From contig OZ025737.1 of NCBI GenBank assembly GCA_964019335.1, forward strand, positions 341,971-405,970: a DNA stretch of 64,000 nt, read 5' to 3'. Under the pieces are notes generated by a model. It was not told the DNA's origin. It searched no databases and saw only the letters and a list, made by a program, of their open reading frames with translations. Of the stretch, positions 10,540 to 20,500 are shown piece by piece; the stretch's first letter is position 1, and every line of letters begins with the position of its first letter. Both the position numbers and the translations under genes were made by a program. Origin of the DNA: Diplonema japonicum. Taxonomy: Eukaryota > Euglenozoa > Diplonemea > Diplonemida > Diplonemidae.

Positions 10540-12543
10540 ACAACAGCCACAGCAACCACAGCCACAGCCACACTACCCGCTACAGCCACTTACTCAGCCT
10601 GCCCCGCACCTTCCCCACAATCACAACCACAATCACTATCACCACCACCATCATCACCACCATCATCACCACCACCAAATACATATGCAGCAGTTGTACC
10701 AAAGGGAGAAGGAAGAAGTGCCAGACAAAGTACCATCTACACAGCCGCATCCGAACCAAGAAGAAAGCGAGACGGATGATAATGAGGAACGGAGGGAAGC
10801 ACCTGAGAGTGAGAAGCGCAGCGAGTACGAAGACAGTTCCACAGGACATGATAGTGACAAGAGCAAAGGTCAGGATAAGGGCAAGACGAGCAGCGACAAG
10901 GGCGACACCAACACTGAGCCGTCACTGGGCAATGGTGCAGAGCACGAGAAGGACATAAAGGTGCCACGGATAGATCCCATCTACGCAGCTCAGCCACCTC
11001 CGACTGCCTTTACTATGACGTCGCAGTCGTACCAGACCCACGCACTGCTCTCTCAGGTAATGCCTGGCGAACGGTACGCCTTGACATGTGTGAATCGCAA
11101 CGACGGTCAACACGAAGTGCTCCTCGACGTGAACATAGCCACGTGTCTTGTCATCCAGTCGAACATAGCTCGGTTCTTCACCTCCATTACCCCCACTATA
11201 AAGCAGTTTGTGACACGGGGCAGCGAGGTATGCAGCATTCCACTTTCAACGTTCAACACCACCACAGGGAACGGAGGAGCCTTGGTTCAAGCTACGGGAC
11301 CTATGGAGGTTCTATGACACGCCTTCCGGGATCGAGGTGCAGATGACGACCGACGACGAGGGTCAGACTGAGGATGCGTACTTCGTGCCGCACTTGAGCG
11401 GGTTCCAGCTCTACAAAGAAGATGCAGAGAGGGGTGCAGCACCCATGGCAGAGTGGTACAGCAGCGACACGCCAGACGGGAGAATTGGGTTGTGGGACAA
11501 AGCGGAGGAGCTGGTGGAGCTCCCTGAGTACTCGATGCTGATGAACAGCAAGAACACTGCCCTGTCGCATCACAGTTGGTATGCACCCCTTTCCAAGCAC
11601 CCTTTCAAGGTACGCCGTGTCGTGGAGCCCCATCCTCAGCAACACTTCGCGAAGCAAGTTAGGTGGCTCCCTCATCACTTACCATCTTATACGGCCCACA
11701 AGGCCCTCCACAACGCTGTGGTGGTGCCAGGTTTCCAGCGAGTATTGGTATGCATGTTGTTGCTTTATATGTTAATGCTATGTTAGGCGAATGAAGAGCG
11801 AGGATTTAAAGCAGCTGGCGCGCGGCTCATGGGTTGCTCCTGCGAAGGTCGACGTGAAGAGCCCGACGGTGACAACGACACCGGCAGCAGCAGCAGCAGA
11901 ATGCGAAGCGGGTATACAAAACCCTGCAAGCGAGGTATCGTCCCACCTCCCCTTTTATTCTTTTTTTTTTACAGGCGGCAATTGGGGGTGTTGTGGCGAT
12001 CCTGTGCGCTTTCTGTCCCTTGCACGACACACCGCCCACATCCCCTGCCGACATGGACACAGTGAGCGACGGTTTCGATGAAGGTCCTGACATGGCAATA
12101 CAGGGGTACGATGCTGACCACGTGCCCATTGATGAGGTGCCTGTGGAGCTCAGGGGTACCATTGCTCCATCACCATCGGCGCCCAATGGGCGGCATGAGC
12201 CGTGGCCGGAAGCGGTATTTATCCCAGTGTTTGGGTTTATACCTTACAAGCTGAGCACGGGAACGTGGTTCACTAATGCTGAGCATGCAAGGACGTTAGG
12301 TGCAAAGACGTCAAGCAACTTCGGCGATATGATTCATGCCGACACCTTCTATGTGGGGCCTCTGCACCTTGTCCACTCTGTCAATGAGCTCATGCATTAT
12401 CTGGTATGCACAATAACACAAGAACGAGCGGGGAAAAAAAAAAAAAAAAAATACAATAGCAAACCGATTGCGGATCGCGGCATAGTGACTACGACCAGTG
12501 CGTGCTCAGGATGCCTCAGCTCGCTACGCTGATGCATAATTAG
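9392..12543 (+). CDS. DUF789-family protein with long polyglutamine and polyhistidine tracts, about 4 introns
   Basis: Exon 1 (9392-11227) encodes a low-complexity N-terminus: Gln/Pro repeats at about 9830-10150, a pure Gln run at about 10456-10535, a His run at about 10640-10675, then an acidic stretch. The conserved part starts at IQSNIARFFTSITP and continues across the 40-nt intron 11228-11267 into PWFKLRDLWRFYDTP and YFVPHLSGFQLY, the order seen in plant DUF789 proteins (no known function). Later exons are less sure: donor at 11748 with acceptor near 11796, intron 11935-11974, and a final donor at 12404 with acceptor near 12498. They add PVFGFIPYKLSTGTWF. The predicted protein is about 975 aa. 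Confidence 0.75.
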
Positions 12544-13289
12544 AGAGAGGAAGCTTTGCTGATGCAAAAAAAAAAAAAAAAAAAAAAAAGCAGAAAAAAG
12601 AAAAAAAAGGAAAGCTCTTGCCCTCGTATTCCTCTCTTTTAAAATAATAATAATAATAACGCCAAAAAAAAGGAGGAAAAAAAGGAGGGGGTAAAAAAAA
12701 AGGGTGCTGGTTTGTCCCCTTCCCCCTTTTGATGACCTTTGAAACTTATTTATCTTTATATTTCTTCACAGGGGTGCGTACAAAATAAGAATAGAAGGTG
12801 GGGCTGTGCATGATTTACTGTACATCCTTAGATCCTGTTTTTTTTTTATTTTATTTTACTGTTTTGTTTTCCCCATTTTTACGCTCCTGTACTTCCTTTT
12901 TTTTCCTTTTTTTTTTTGAAAGAAAAAAAAGAGAGGGGGGGAAAAAAAAAAAAAAAAAAAAGTGTGTCCTTTTTCTTTGAAAAACCATTTTTAGTTTTCG
13001 CGGATTTTATTCCTATTTTTCTGCATAAGATGACCAGGATGATATTTTTTAAGGCGATCCTGTCACATACTGCAGGTTACCTTCAAAGACATCTTTTTTT
13101 TTTTCTTGAGGGTGGTCCTCAAGTGGGATTTGCCCTTAAACAACGCCTTTTTTTTTATTAGGCCCCCTCCCTCCCTCCCCCGCCCACCAAGATTTATTTT
13201 TATTGTTTATTTTACTAGAATTTTCTCTGATCTCTAAAATATGAGAATAAAGAAATAAAAAGAAAGAGTCCCCCCCTTCCCTGCCCCTT

Positions 13290-13327
<38 letters not shown>

Positions 13328-13657
13328 CTTTTATTTCAGGTGGTGGGGATAACATGAAAATATAAGAAAAACATCAGATGTGTTGTTCGCTGTTGACCTC
13401 CTCGTCGGTCATCACCGGTAGCGCCCGAGTGGAAGAACATAATGCAGATGCTCAGGGTGACGAACAGGCAGCAAACTGCACGAGCGCAGAATCTTGGTTA
13501 CCCGGGACGCACCGGCTGGGGTTGAGCTGTACACCGCACGCATTAAGGACACGACGCGGAACGCAGAAGAAGCTACAACTCGGCCGCGGCGCGTCCCCTG
13601 TAATCAAGTAGACAGTTCTTGTGCAGGGCGCCGCCAACACCGGCCTCCTTTAACTCA

Positions 13658-13688
<31 letters not shown>

Positions 13689-14633
13689 GGTTTACAGGGA
13701 TCCCTTAAGAGAGCAAGTAGACAGGCAATCTACCGTCAGAGATAAATCTGAAGGGAAGACAGATAACTGGTGTCTAAATGTACTAGGCATTAGTTGCAAC
13801 GTATTTTTTTTTTTTAAATTTTTCCTTTTTTTAAACTTCGTAATTGTCTTTTCCCCCCCTTTTTTTTTCTTTCTATTTTTTTTGCCGAATGGAGAAATGA
13901 AACAAAATAACAGTAGGGTGGACTGCCTGCTGGTGGTGCAGACAGCATTCTTTTATATTGGATCCTCACAACACGGGACTTATAATTCCATTTTTTTTTT
14001 TAAGATTTATCAGAATAAGAGGGGGAAAGAAAAAAAAGAAAAGGAAAGGAAAGGAAGGAATAGGGAGCTAAGTCCCGTTATCAGTCTTTTTCTTTTTGTT
14101 TGTTTTTTTTTTTTTTTGATTTTTCTTTTTCTTCCTCCTCTCCCCCTTCCCCTCCCCATTCCATCTGGTTCTATTCTTTTTGGATTTCTTTTTTTAAAAA
14201 AAAAATGGGGGGGGGAAGGGGAAGAGAAGGTTCCATGAACTGAAAGGTCTCGCCAGCCACGCTGTCTCTCCCAGGGCATTCGGTAATATGGTTTTTTTTT
14301 CCTTTGACGACTTGCAAATGGGGGGTTTTTTTTTTTCTTTTCAAAAAGAAATATATTGTCGGACACCTGTGGGGGGGATACAGCTTAATCTGGCTTCACT
14401 TTTGTTAGTTTCATAAAAGAAACGGGGTTTTTTTTTCCGCCGCTGATTATTTATTTCCTTTTTTTTGGGGGGGGGGAGTGTTTTCTTTGTTTGCTAAATT
14501 GACCAAAAAAAAAAAAAAAAAAAAAAAAAAGAATTATATAAAAAAGAAAGGCCTGTGCGCCACGTCGTAGTGATCTATGGGTAGTGGGGGGTGGGAACAA
14601 GAAAAAAAAGAGAGAGAAAAAAAAGAGATAGGG

Positions 14634-14669
<36 letters not shown>

Positions 14670-14742
14670 AGTTATTTCAACAATCATTAGGTGATCACCA
14701 GCACCCTCTCCAGGAACGTTTACACTAACGCTTGTCCACAAA
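12544..14742. other. 2.2-kb low-complexity gene-free region
   Basis: No gene is supported. It is dominated by homopolymers, including 37 consecutive T at 13291-13327, an A tract at about 14636-14664 and many shorter A, T, C and G runs. Apparent ORFs are Phe- or Lys-repeats with no homology. It contains the second copy of the duplicated cassette (13475-13697). Confidence 0.6.
13475..13697 (+). repeat. ~210 bp duplicated cassette, copy 2
   Basis: Second copy of the sequence at 7479-7690, same orientation. It has an extra GCA triplet after CGACGCGGAAC and an (AT)n stretch before the T tract. Unlike copy 1 it is not followed by retrotransposon coding sequence, so the cassette can occur alone. 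Confidence 0.75.
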
Positions 14743-15891
14743 ATGGAAAACAATTTGATTGTACAGAAAATAAGGAGAAAATGCCTCCAGAGGGGTGTCG
14801 AAGGCATACGCGGGTTGAGTAGGAGCTTCAGAATAATGGACGACAATGGCAACAGGACCCTGGGACAAGAAGAGGTGAGAACAGGCCTCAAGGACTATGG
14901 TATCATTCTGGGAGCCGACGAAGTGGAACATCTGATGTCAGTTCTGGACACGAACCAAGATGGTGGTGTGGACATCAACGAGTTCCTACGGGCTCTGAGG
15001 GGCGGTCTCAGCCCTTTAAGGAAAACAGTTGTAGAAGAAGCTTTCAGAAGACTCGATCGCAATGCCGATGGAACTGCCACTTTGGCTGACCTCACAGGAA
15101 CTTTCTCAGCCTCTGCAAAAGACGGCACTGCGTCCTTCCTGCGCACCTTCGACTCCGCGTCATGCCCCGACGGGAGGGTCACCTTCGAGGAGTTTGCCTC
15201 GTACTATGCAGGCATCTCTGCTTCCGTCGATAATGATGAACACTTCGTCGCACTTGTGAGGAAAGGCTGGGGTCTTGACACCCCTGCCCGTCCCATCGCC
15301 ACTGCCCCCCTTGAGTACGGTACCATATCTGACACGAAGTATGTCAAGAGATATAACAAGCTCCCTGTTGCCGAGTGTTTCATGACCTTCCAGCCTGCAG
15401 GCGAACCTGCTGTCAATGTCACCTTCGAGCTCTTCACCAATGTGGCACCGCGAACCTGTGAGAACTTTCGTTCTCTCTGCACAGGAGAGCGAGGAAAGTC
15501 AAGTGTGTCGCAGCAGCCTCTTCACTACAAGGGCCTGCACATGCATCGTGTGGTCAGCAGGTTCCTGCTGCAGGGTGGCGACATCATCAGAGATAACGGC
15601 AAAGGCATCGAGTCCATCTACGGTAAGCGGTTCGATGATGAGTCCTTCCTCACCAGGCACGACAGGCCGGGCATCCTCACCATGGCAAACTGCGGGCCCA
15701 ACACCAACGGGTCGCAGTTCTGCATCATGCTAGCAGCAGCACCTTCCCTAGACGGCAAGCACGTTGCCTTCGGGTGCGTCAGGTCGAACCTGGACGCCGT
15801 CCTGAGAATGGGCCGCCTGGGGACCCACGACGGGACACCGACAAAGAAGATCAAGATCGTCGACTGCGGGCAGTGCACCGTGCCCTGCTGA
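14743..15891 (+). CDS. Calcyphosin-like EF-hand domain fused to a cyclophilin peptidyl-prolyl isomerase (382 aa)
   Basis: Residues 1-175 match calcyphosin/CAPSL in order: GLSRSFRIMDDNGNRTL (EF1), LDTNQDGGVDINEFL (EF2, canonical loop), LDRNADGTATLADL (EF3, Asp at position 12) and PDGRVTFEEFASYYAG (EF4), followed by the family's typical SVDNDEHF. Residues ~205-380 are a cyclophilin: HRVVSRFLLQGGD (catalytic Arg and Gln), GILTMANCGPNTNGSQF and LDGKHVAFG. The position of the cyclosporin-contacting Trp reads Ser in APSLDGKH, so drug sensitivity is predicted to be low. Probable role: Ca2+-responsive prolyl isomerase. No intron was needed. A possible acceptor AG ends at 14713. Confidence 0.93.
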   Translation: MENNLIVQKIRRKCLQRGVEGIRGLSRSFRIMDDNGNRTLGQEEVRTGLKDYGIILGADEVEHLMSVLDTNQDGGVDINEFLRALRGGLSPLRKTVVEEAFRRLDRNADGTATLADLTGTFSASAKDGTASFLRTFDSASCPDGRVTFEEFASYYAGISASVDNDEHFVALVRKGWGLDTPARPIATAPLEYGTISDTKYVKRYNKLPVAECFMTFQPAGEPAVNVTFELFTNVAPRTCENFRSLCTGERGKSSVSQQPLHYKGLHMHRVVSRFLLQGGDIIRDNGKGIESIYGKRFDDESFLTRHDRPGILTMANCGPNTNGSQFCIMLAAAPSLDGKHVAFGCVRSNLDAVLRMGRLGTHDGTPTKKIKIVDCGQCTVPC

Positions 15892-15965
15892 CAGTCTCGA
15901 GTACTAAACGATTTTTTTTTTGGCTGTGGCGGTCGTTGCGAGAGCGCCTATAGGTTAGCAGAATA

Positions 15966-17403
15966 CTGTAAAACAAAAATCACCGGAAGACAAAAGTCCG
16001 GAAGAAAAAATGTCCGGAAGATAAAATGTCCGGAAGCTCTGGCGGTCCGGATATTTTTTCTTCCGGACATTTTTTTCCTGGGACCCCCCTTTTTTTAAAA
16101 AAAGGGCTGGACCCAAAAACAGATGACTAGTGTCTGCAGCAAGAGAAAATCAAACGAAAATCAGAGAATTGAATTACGGACTTTTCCAGATCCTGATTGT
16201 TCACTTCTACCACAAGCTTGTTGAACCGAACCACTTCTTGTGCTTGCTTTAGGGTGTTCTTATGCTTTGCGGGTTTGCGTCATGGAGCCAATGTCCAGTA
16301 TATCAGACTGGAAGCACCGCTTTGGTAGCTCCAAGGTCGATCCCCCTGCCGCACCCGTTACTGCGGGTCGCAAGCCTCTTCTGAACAAGGAAGAAACAAC
16401 AAAGCTCTTTGTTTGGATCCAGGTGCAGAACAGAAGGGGAGTGCCGGTAGCAGCGTCGGGCATCTGCCTGTATGCAGAGGGCCAACCAGCTGTGCTCCAA
16501 GCATGGCATCACAAGCCGCCGCCCAACAATAGGGAAGTCTAGCAGCCCCAAAGACACCCAAGCAGCGAGGAGGTTCACAGGGATCAGGCCGGTTGACCTG
16601 GAACATGGACCAGCTGCTGCCACTGGGAAGAAGACGAAAAGGGGTCCCAAGGTTGTCAAGGTTAGGGATTTGGGACAAGCGCGCCGTCACCGGACAGTTT
16701 TGCGTTTCCCCGTCTGGTGGCAAACTGCACCGCAGTTAATTTACACGGGAAAAACAGAACCAGCTCGCGGCAGGAAATATCCCGCGTCCGTTCCTCGTGT
16801 TGCACACCCCCCAAAAGGCTGGAGTTTAACAGCTTCGAAATCTCACTGGGCCACCCAGGAAACGCTTCGGCTCTGGGTAAAAGATTTGTTTCTCCCCTTT
16901 GCTACAACCTCATCGAGTCATCGGGCTGAGCACCCACCGAGCCCATCCTACTCATCCTTGATGACTACAATGTCCACACTATGCAGGCTTTTGTGAACTT
17001 GTTTTCAGAAACAAACGTTCACTTAGCGTTTGTCCCCCCAGACGTGCTGCCCTTTCCTCGCCCCCTTTTTAGTTCTATTGTCGGGAAAAGTACTCTCCAA
17101 CCTGCTGGGACGCAGCCATTGAAGGGTGCCTCTCACCTGAAGAGGTCAGCACCTGGAGGGGTCGCGAGATATGTCCTTCCCCTTTTTAGAGCATGCAGCT
17201 TTCGTCTGTTAATTTGAATTTTATTTTTGCCGTTCTTAAGACTCTTGCAACAGAAATATAAGTTTTCCAGACAGAGGGGGCAGTGTGTAGGACAGGCTAG
17301 GTACCCCCTTAGAAAAGTGCCCAAAAGAATGTCCGAAAGATAAAATCACCGGATGTTTCGGCGGTCCGGATATTTTATCTTCCGGTGGATTTTTGTTTTA
17401 CAG
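15966..17403 (+). mobile_element. Tc1/mariner-pogo type DNA transposon, copy 2
   Basis: The ends are the same as in copy 1 (CTGTAAAACAAAAATC on the left and its complement on the right) and are flanked by TA at 15964-15965 and 17404-17405. Internal sequence is on the plus strand throughout. The DNA-binding domain is shortened: SSISDWKHRF follows directly on a 14-nt TTTGCGGG-like stretch (16266-16279) that is absent from copy 1. Element length is 1,438 bp, shorter than copy 1. It lies between the cyclophilin fusion gene and the IP3-receptor gene. Confidence 0.85.
16280..17070 (+). pseudogene. Broken pogo/Tigger-like transposase in copy 2
   Basis: Fragments read in order on the plus strand: SSISDWKHRF and GRKPLLNKEETTKLFVWIQ (DNA-binding part and linker), then after frameshifts LEFNSFEISLGHP, then PILLILDDYNVHTMQAFVN and LAFVPPDVLP, corresponding to the second Asp block of the DDE catalytic core. 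The final LQPLD block is absent. Several frameshifts and stops make it non-functional. Confidence 0.7.
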
Positions 17404-17548
17404 TAGTTTTTTTTTTTTTTTGTTTTAATTCTTTGTATCTTCGTAACGACTTTATTCTTGTCTATTCTTCTGTCGTTTTCGAATTATTAGTTGTTTCCCA
17501 CCACATATGCCTATGATCGATATCACAACTTAACTTCGACTCAGGAGG

Positions 17549-20500
17549 ATGGAATCAGAACAAAGATGCTTCATACCTGCCATCGACCTCAATGCACCCG
17601 AGCGGTCGGTACCTAATATAGGGGCAGAGGGTGAGGCTCCTAAGGTGCTGACGTACAGAAGCACCTTCACAATGCGTGTAAAGACAGATGGTGACGCGTG
17701 TGGGGTACTCTCGATGAGCAAATTCGACGACACGCAGCATGACGTGTCGATTGTAGACTTCAAGGGACTGGACGCAGCTGCCGAGGGGTACCGCTCGTTG
17801 GAGGACTCGTGCTTTATGATTTTACCTTTCGATGAAGAGCTTGACGAGATGCGCTCCTGCAGAGAGCCCGTGATCTTTGGCGACACAGTGCGCTTGATGC
17901 ATACCGCGTCGGGGCTCCTCTTGGGTATCACCCAGCAAGTGTGCGACGATGCACTAAGTATTGTAGAAGTATCTGAGAAGTGGCACCCCCAGCGCCAGTC
18001 AGATGACATCTATAACGACAGGCGCACCAGCGTAGTAGGGCAGCTGGAACAGCAGTCCGAAGCAAAGGTCTTCCAGCATACTGCGCAGGGAGCATATCGC
18101 CTGTGCTTCCCCGAAGGCACAAAAGACAACGAGTACACTGCCGAGGAACGCAATAACCCTTACTCGCTGCATGCTTTGCACCCAAGGTTCCACTTTAAAA
18201 TACTGCCCGCTAGAAAGACCAAAACACAAGGACAGGTTGTGGGTGTCAACGAAGAGATACTCCTGCAGGCGGTGATCCCTGCGCACTACCTGAATGTGAC
18301 GGGGTCGTCCAGCAAGGGGGACGGTTTCCTCTACGACCCCCCGTACCCGTGCCATCAGCTGAACGATGCTACTGAGATCAGCATTGAGGAGGATAGCATC
18401 CGCATAGAGCTGCAAACGAGCAAGGACCGGTATGAGGTGAACTTGGGTGAGGTCATCATCGACGAGCACGGCAAGGTGGACCACTCCTTCTGCTTTGTGC
18501 TTGAGCTCTTCGATGCTGCCCCGACGATGGTGGCTGAGCAGCACCTGCAGCTTGTGCGTGTCGGCCACCCACTCATGCTGTACCACAAGGATGAGATGTC
18601 GTACTTGTCGTTCTACGCTAACACCACATCGCAAAAGGTGAAGGAGACATTAAAGAAGCTCTTCACAACAGACGATGACATGCATGACTGCTCCGATGAA
18701 GGCAGGTCCGTGAGCGAAGATGTATCTGAGGGCTCACAGTATGAACAAGACAACAACGAGGTGGAGGGCGCCTTGCAGCTGTCGAAGCTGATGGAGTCCG
18801 AGAAGATGCAACACTCAGCATGTTGTATATGGGTCCTAGCTGGTGAGGATGAGCCTCCCCCAGTGACCGACCCGGTACAGTGGGTGTCACTTCGTCTGCA
18901 GTATTCTGAAGGTAGCACCATCACTGAAGATGATATCATCAACCTGTGGTCCATGGACCAGCAGGTGTGGTACTTTGATGTCAAGGCTGCTTTAGCTTCC
19001 GTGAGCACTGCCTTCCCAAAGGCGCCTGTTGCCCTCACGCCCCATGGCTCCTCGTGGCATAATTTAGCCTTTTCTGGGAAGCGGATCTCGAGAGGCTTAC
19101 CATGTAAGGGAGGCTTTGTAAGTACATGCAAGCTGTACCGCATTAAACATCTGTGCTCAGCCGGTTACCTGTGTATCAAGAGGGTCTTTGATCCTGCCGC
19201 TGAGAAGCCGTTCTCTTACGTCCCTTGCTTAACCACCGACATCACTAACCCAGGCACGTTGTTTGTGATATCAAATTTCGAGGCCAATGAAGAAGACAAT
19301 GTGTACCCCTTGTCTTTTGTGAGACTCCACAGCGCTGTGTATCCTGTGGACGCACCTGCAGAGGAGAAGTTGACCATCGTAGCCGGGGCTGACGGGAAAG
19401 TAAGCTCGTTGGGTCCCGACACGTGTTCTTTGTTTCGAGAGGCTTTCGAAGTACTGCAGCCGGAGCAGAGCTTCTACAAAGAGGCATCGTTCGTTCGGAG
19501 CATGGTACCGTGCCTGACTAGGTTCTCCGCCTCATGGAGTGGGGAGAAGGAGGTATCCACGCAGGATATCCTTGCGGTACAGCGGGCACTTTGCAAGCTC
19601 ATCGTGTTCTGCGTTGAGTTCGAGGAAGAGTCCTTGCAAAACTTTAACAGCGAATCACAGGCTGATGTTATCAAAGTGTGGAAGGCTGAAGGTAGATCAC
19701 GTAGCAGTAGGCAAAAGCTACTATTTGATTTCCAACTACAGGACACTCTGCTGCAGTGTCTGACGGAGCCCTTCAGGACCAAGTCCCTGGACATCCAGGA
19801 CGTGGCCAACTCGAGCGAAAACGTGTACTATTCCAACGTGTTGTTGGTGATGAACCTTGCCTACAAGCTGCTGGTTGCGATGCTCCGCAACGAACCCACC
19901 CTTGCAATCAAGATGCAAGAATACAGTGTCATGATGCTGTCCCAGGTGGCTGCAGGGATAGAACCAGGCCCCATGTTATGTCTCATGGAGATGTACCGCG
20001 ACAACGAACAACTGCTAAAGGTCATCCCGCGGAAGATGGTAGCACGTGTGCTCAATCTGATGCGGGACACGCTCAACCGCGGGCAGTGCTCCGTCGAGTT
20101 CGTTTGTCTCTTGCAGAGCATCGTGCAGTATGACTCGAAGGGGTATTACAGGACACAGCGCATTGTTTACGAGCTTCTGATGTCTCTGAACTACGAAGAG
20201 GGCGAAGAGGTGTTCTACGTGAAGGGCGACGTGCAGCACGTGGCTGCTATCCATTCTGTACTGCAGATCGATCTCTACATTATAGCCGTAAGGAATATCA
20301 GTTACGAGGATGCAGAAGACTTGCAGCTGACACAAGATAATGGTGTGTGGCTGTCGTGTCCATGTACGTCCCGCGTGCTCAGGAAGGTGACACAGGGTCC
20401 TCACAGTGCGCTCATTGACAATCTGATGCCGAAGATGCGGATTAAGAATGCATTTGAATTACAGGTTATGGGGGCAGGCGGGAAGCTCATATGGATGAAT

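Noticed and set aside
9581-10589. Long minus-strand frames of Leu or Ala/Val runs opposite the DUF789-like gene
   Set aside because: They are the complement of CAG/CAA glutamine repeats and have no start context, domain or spacing of their own.
13687-14238. 183-codon Phe/Lys-rich plus-strand frame
   Set aside because: It is made of T and A homopolymers with no homology or splice signals.
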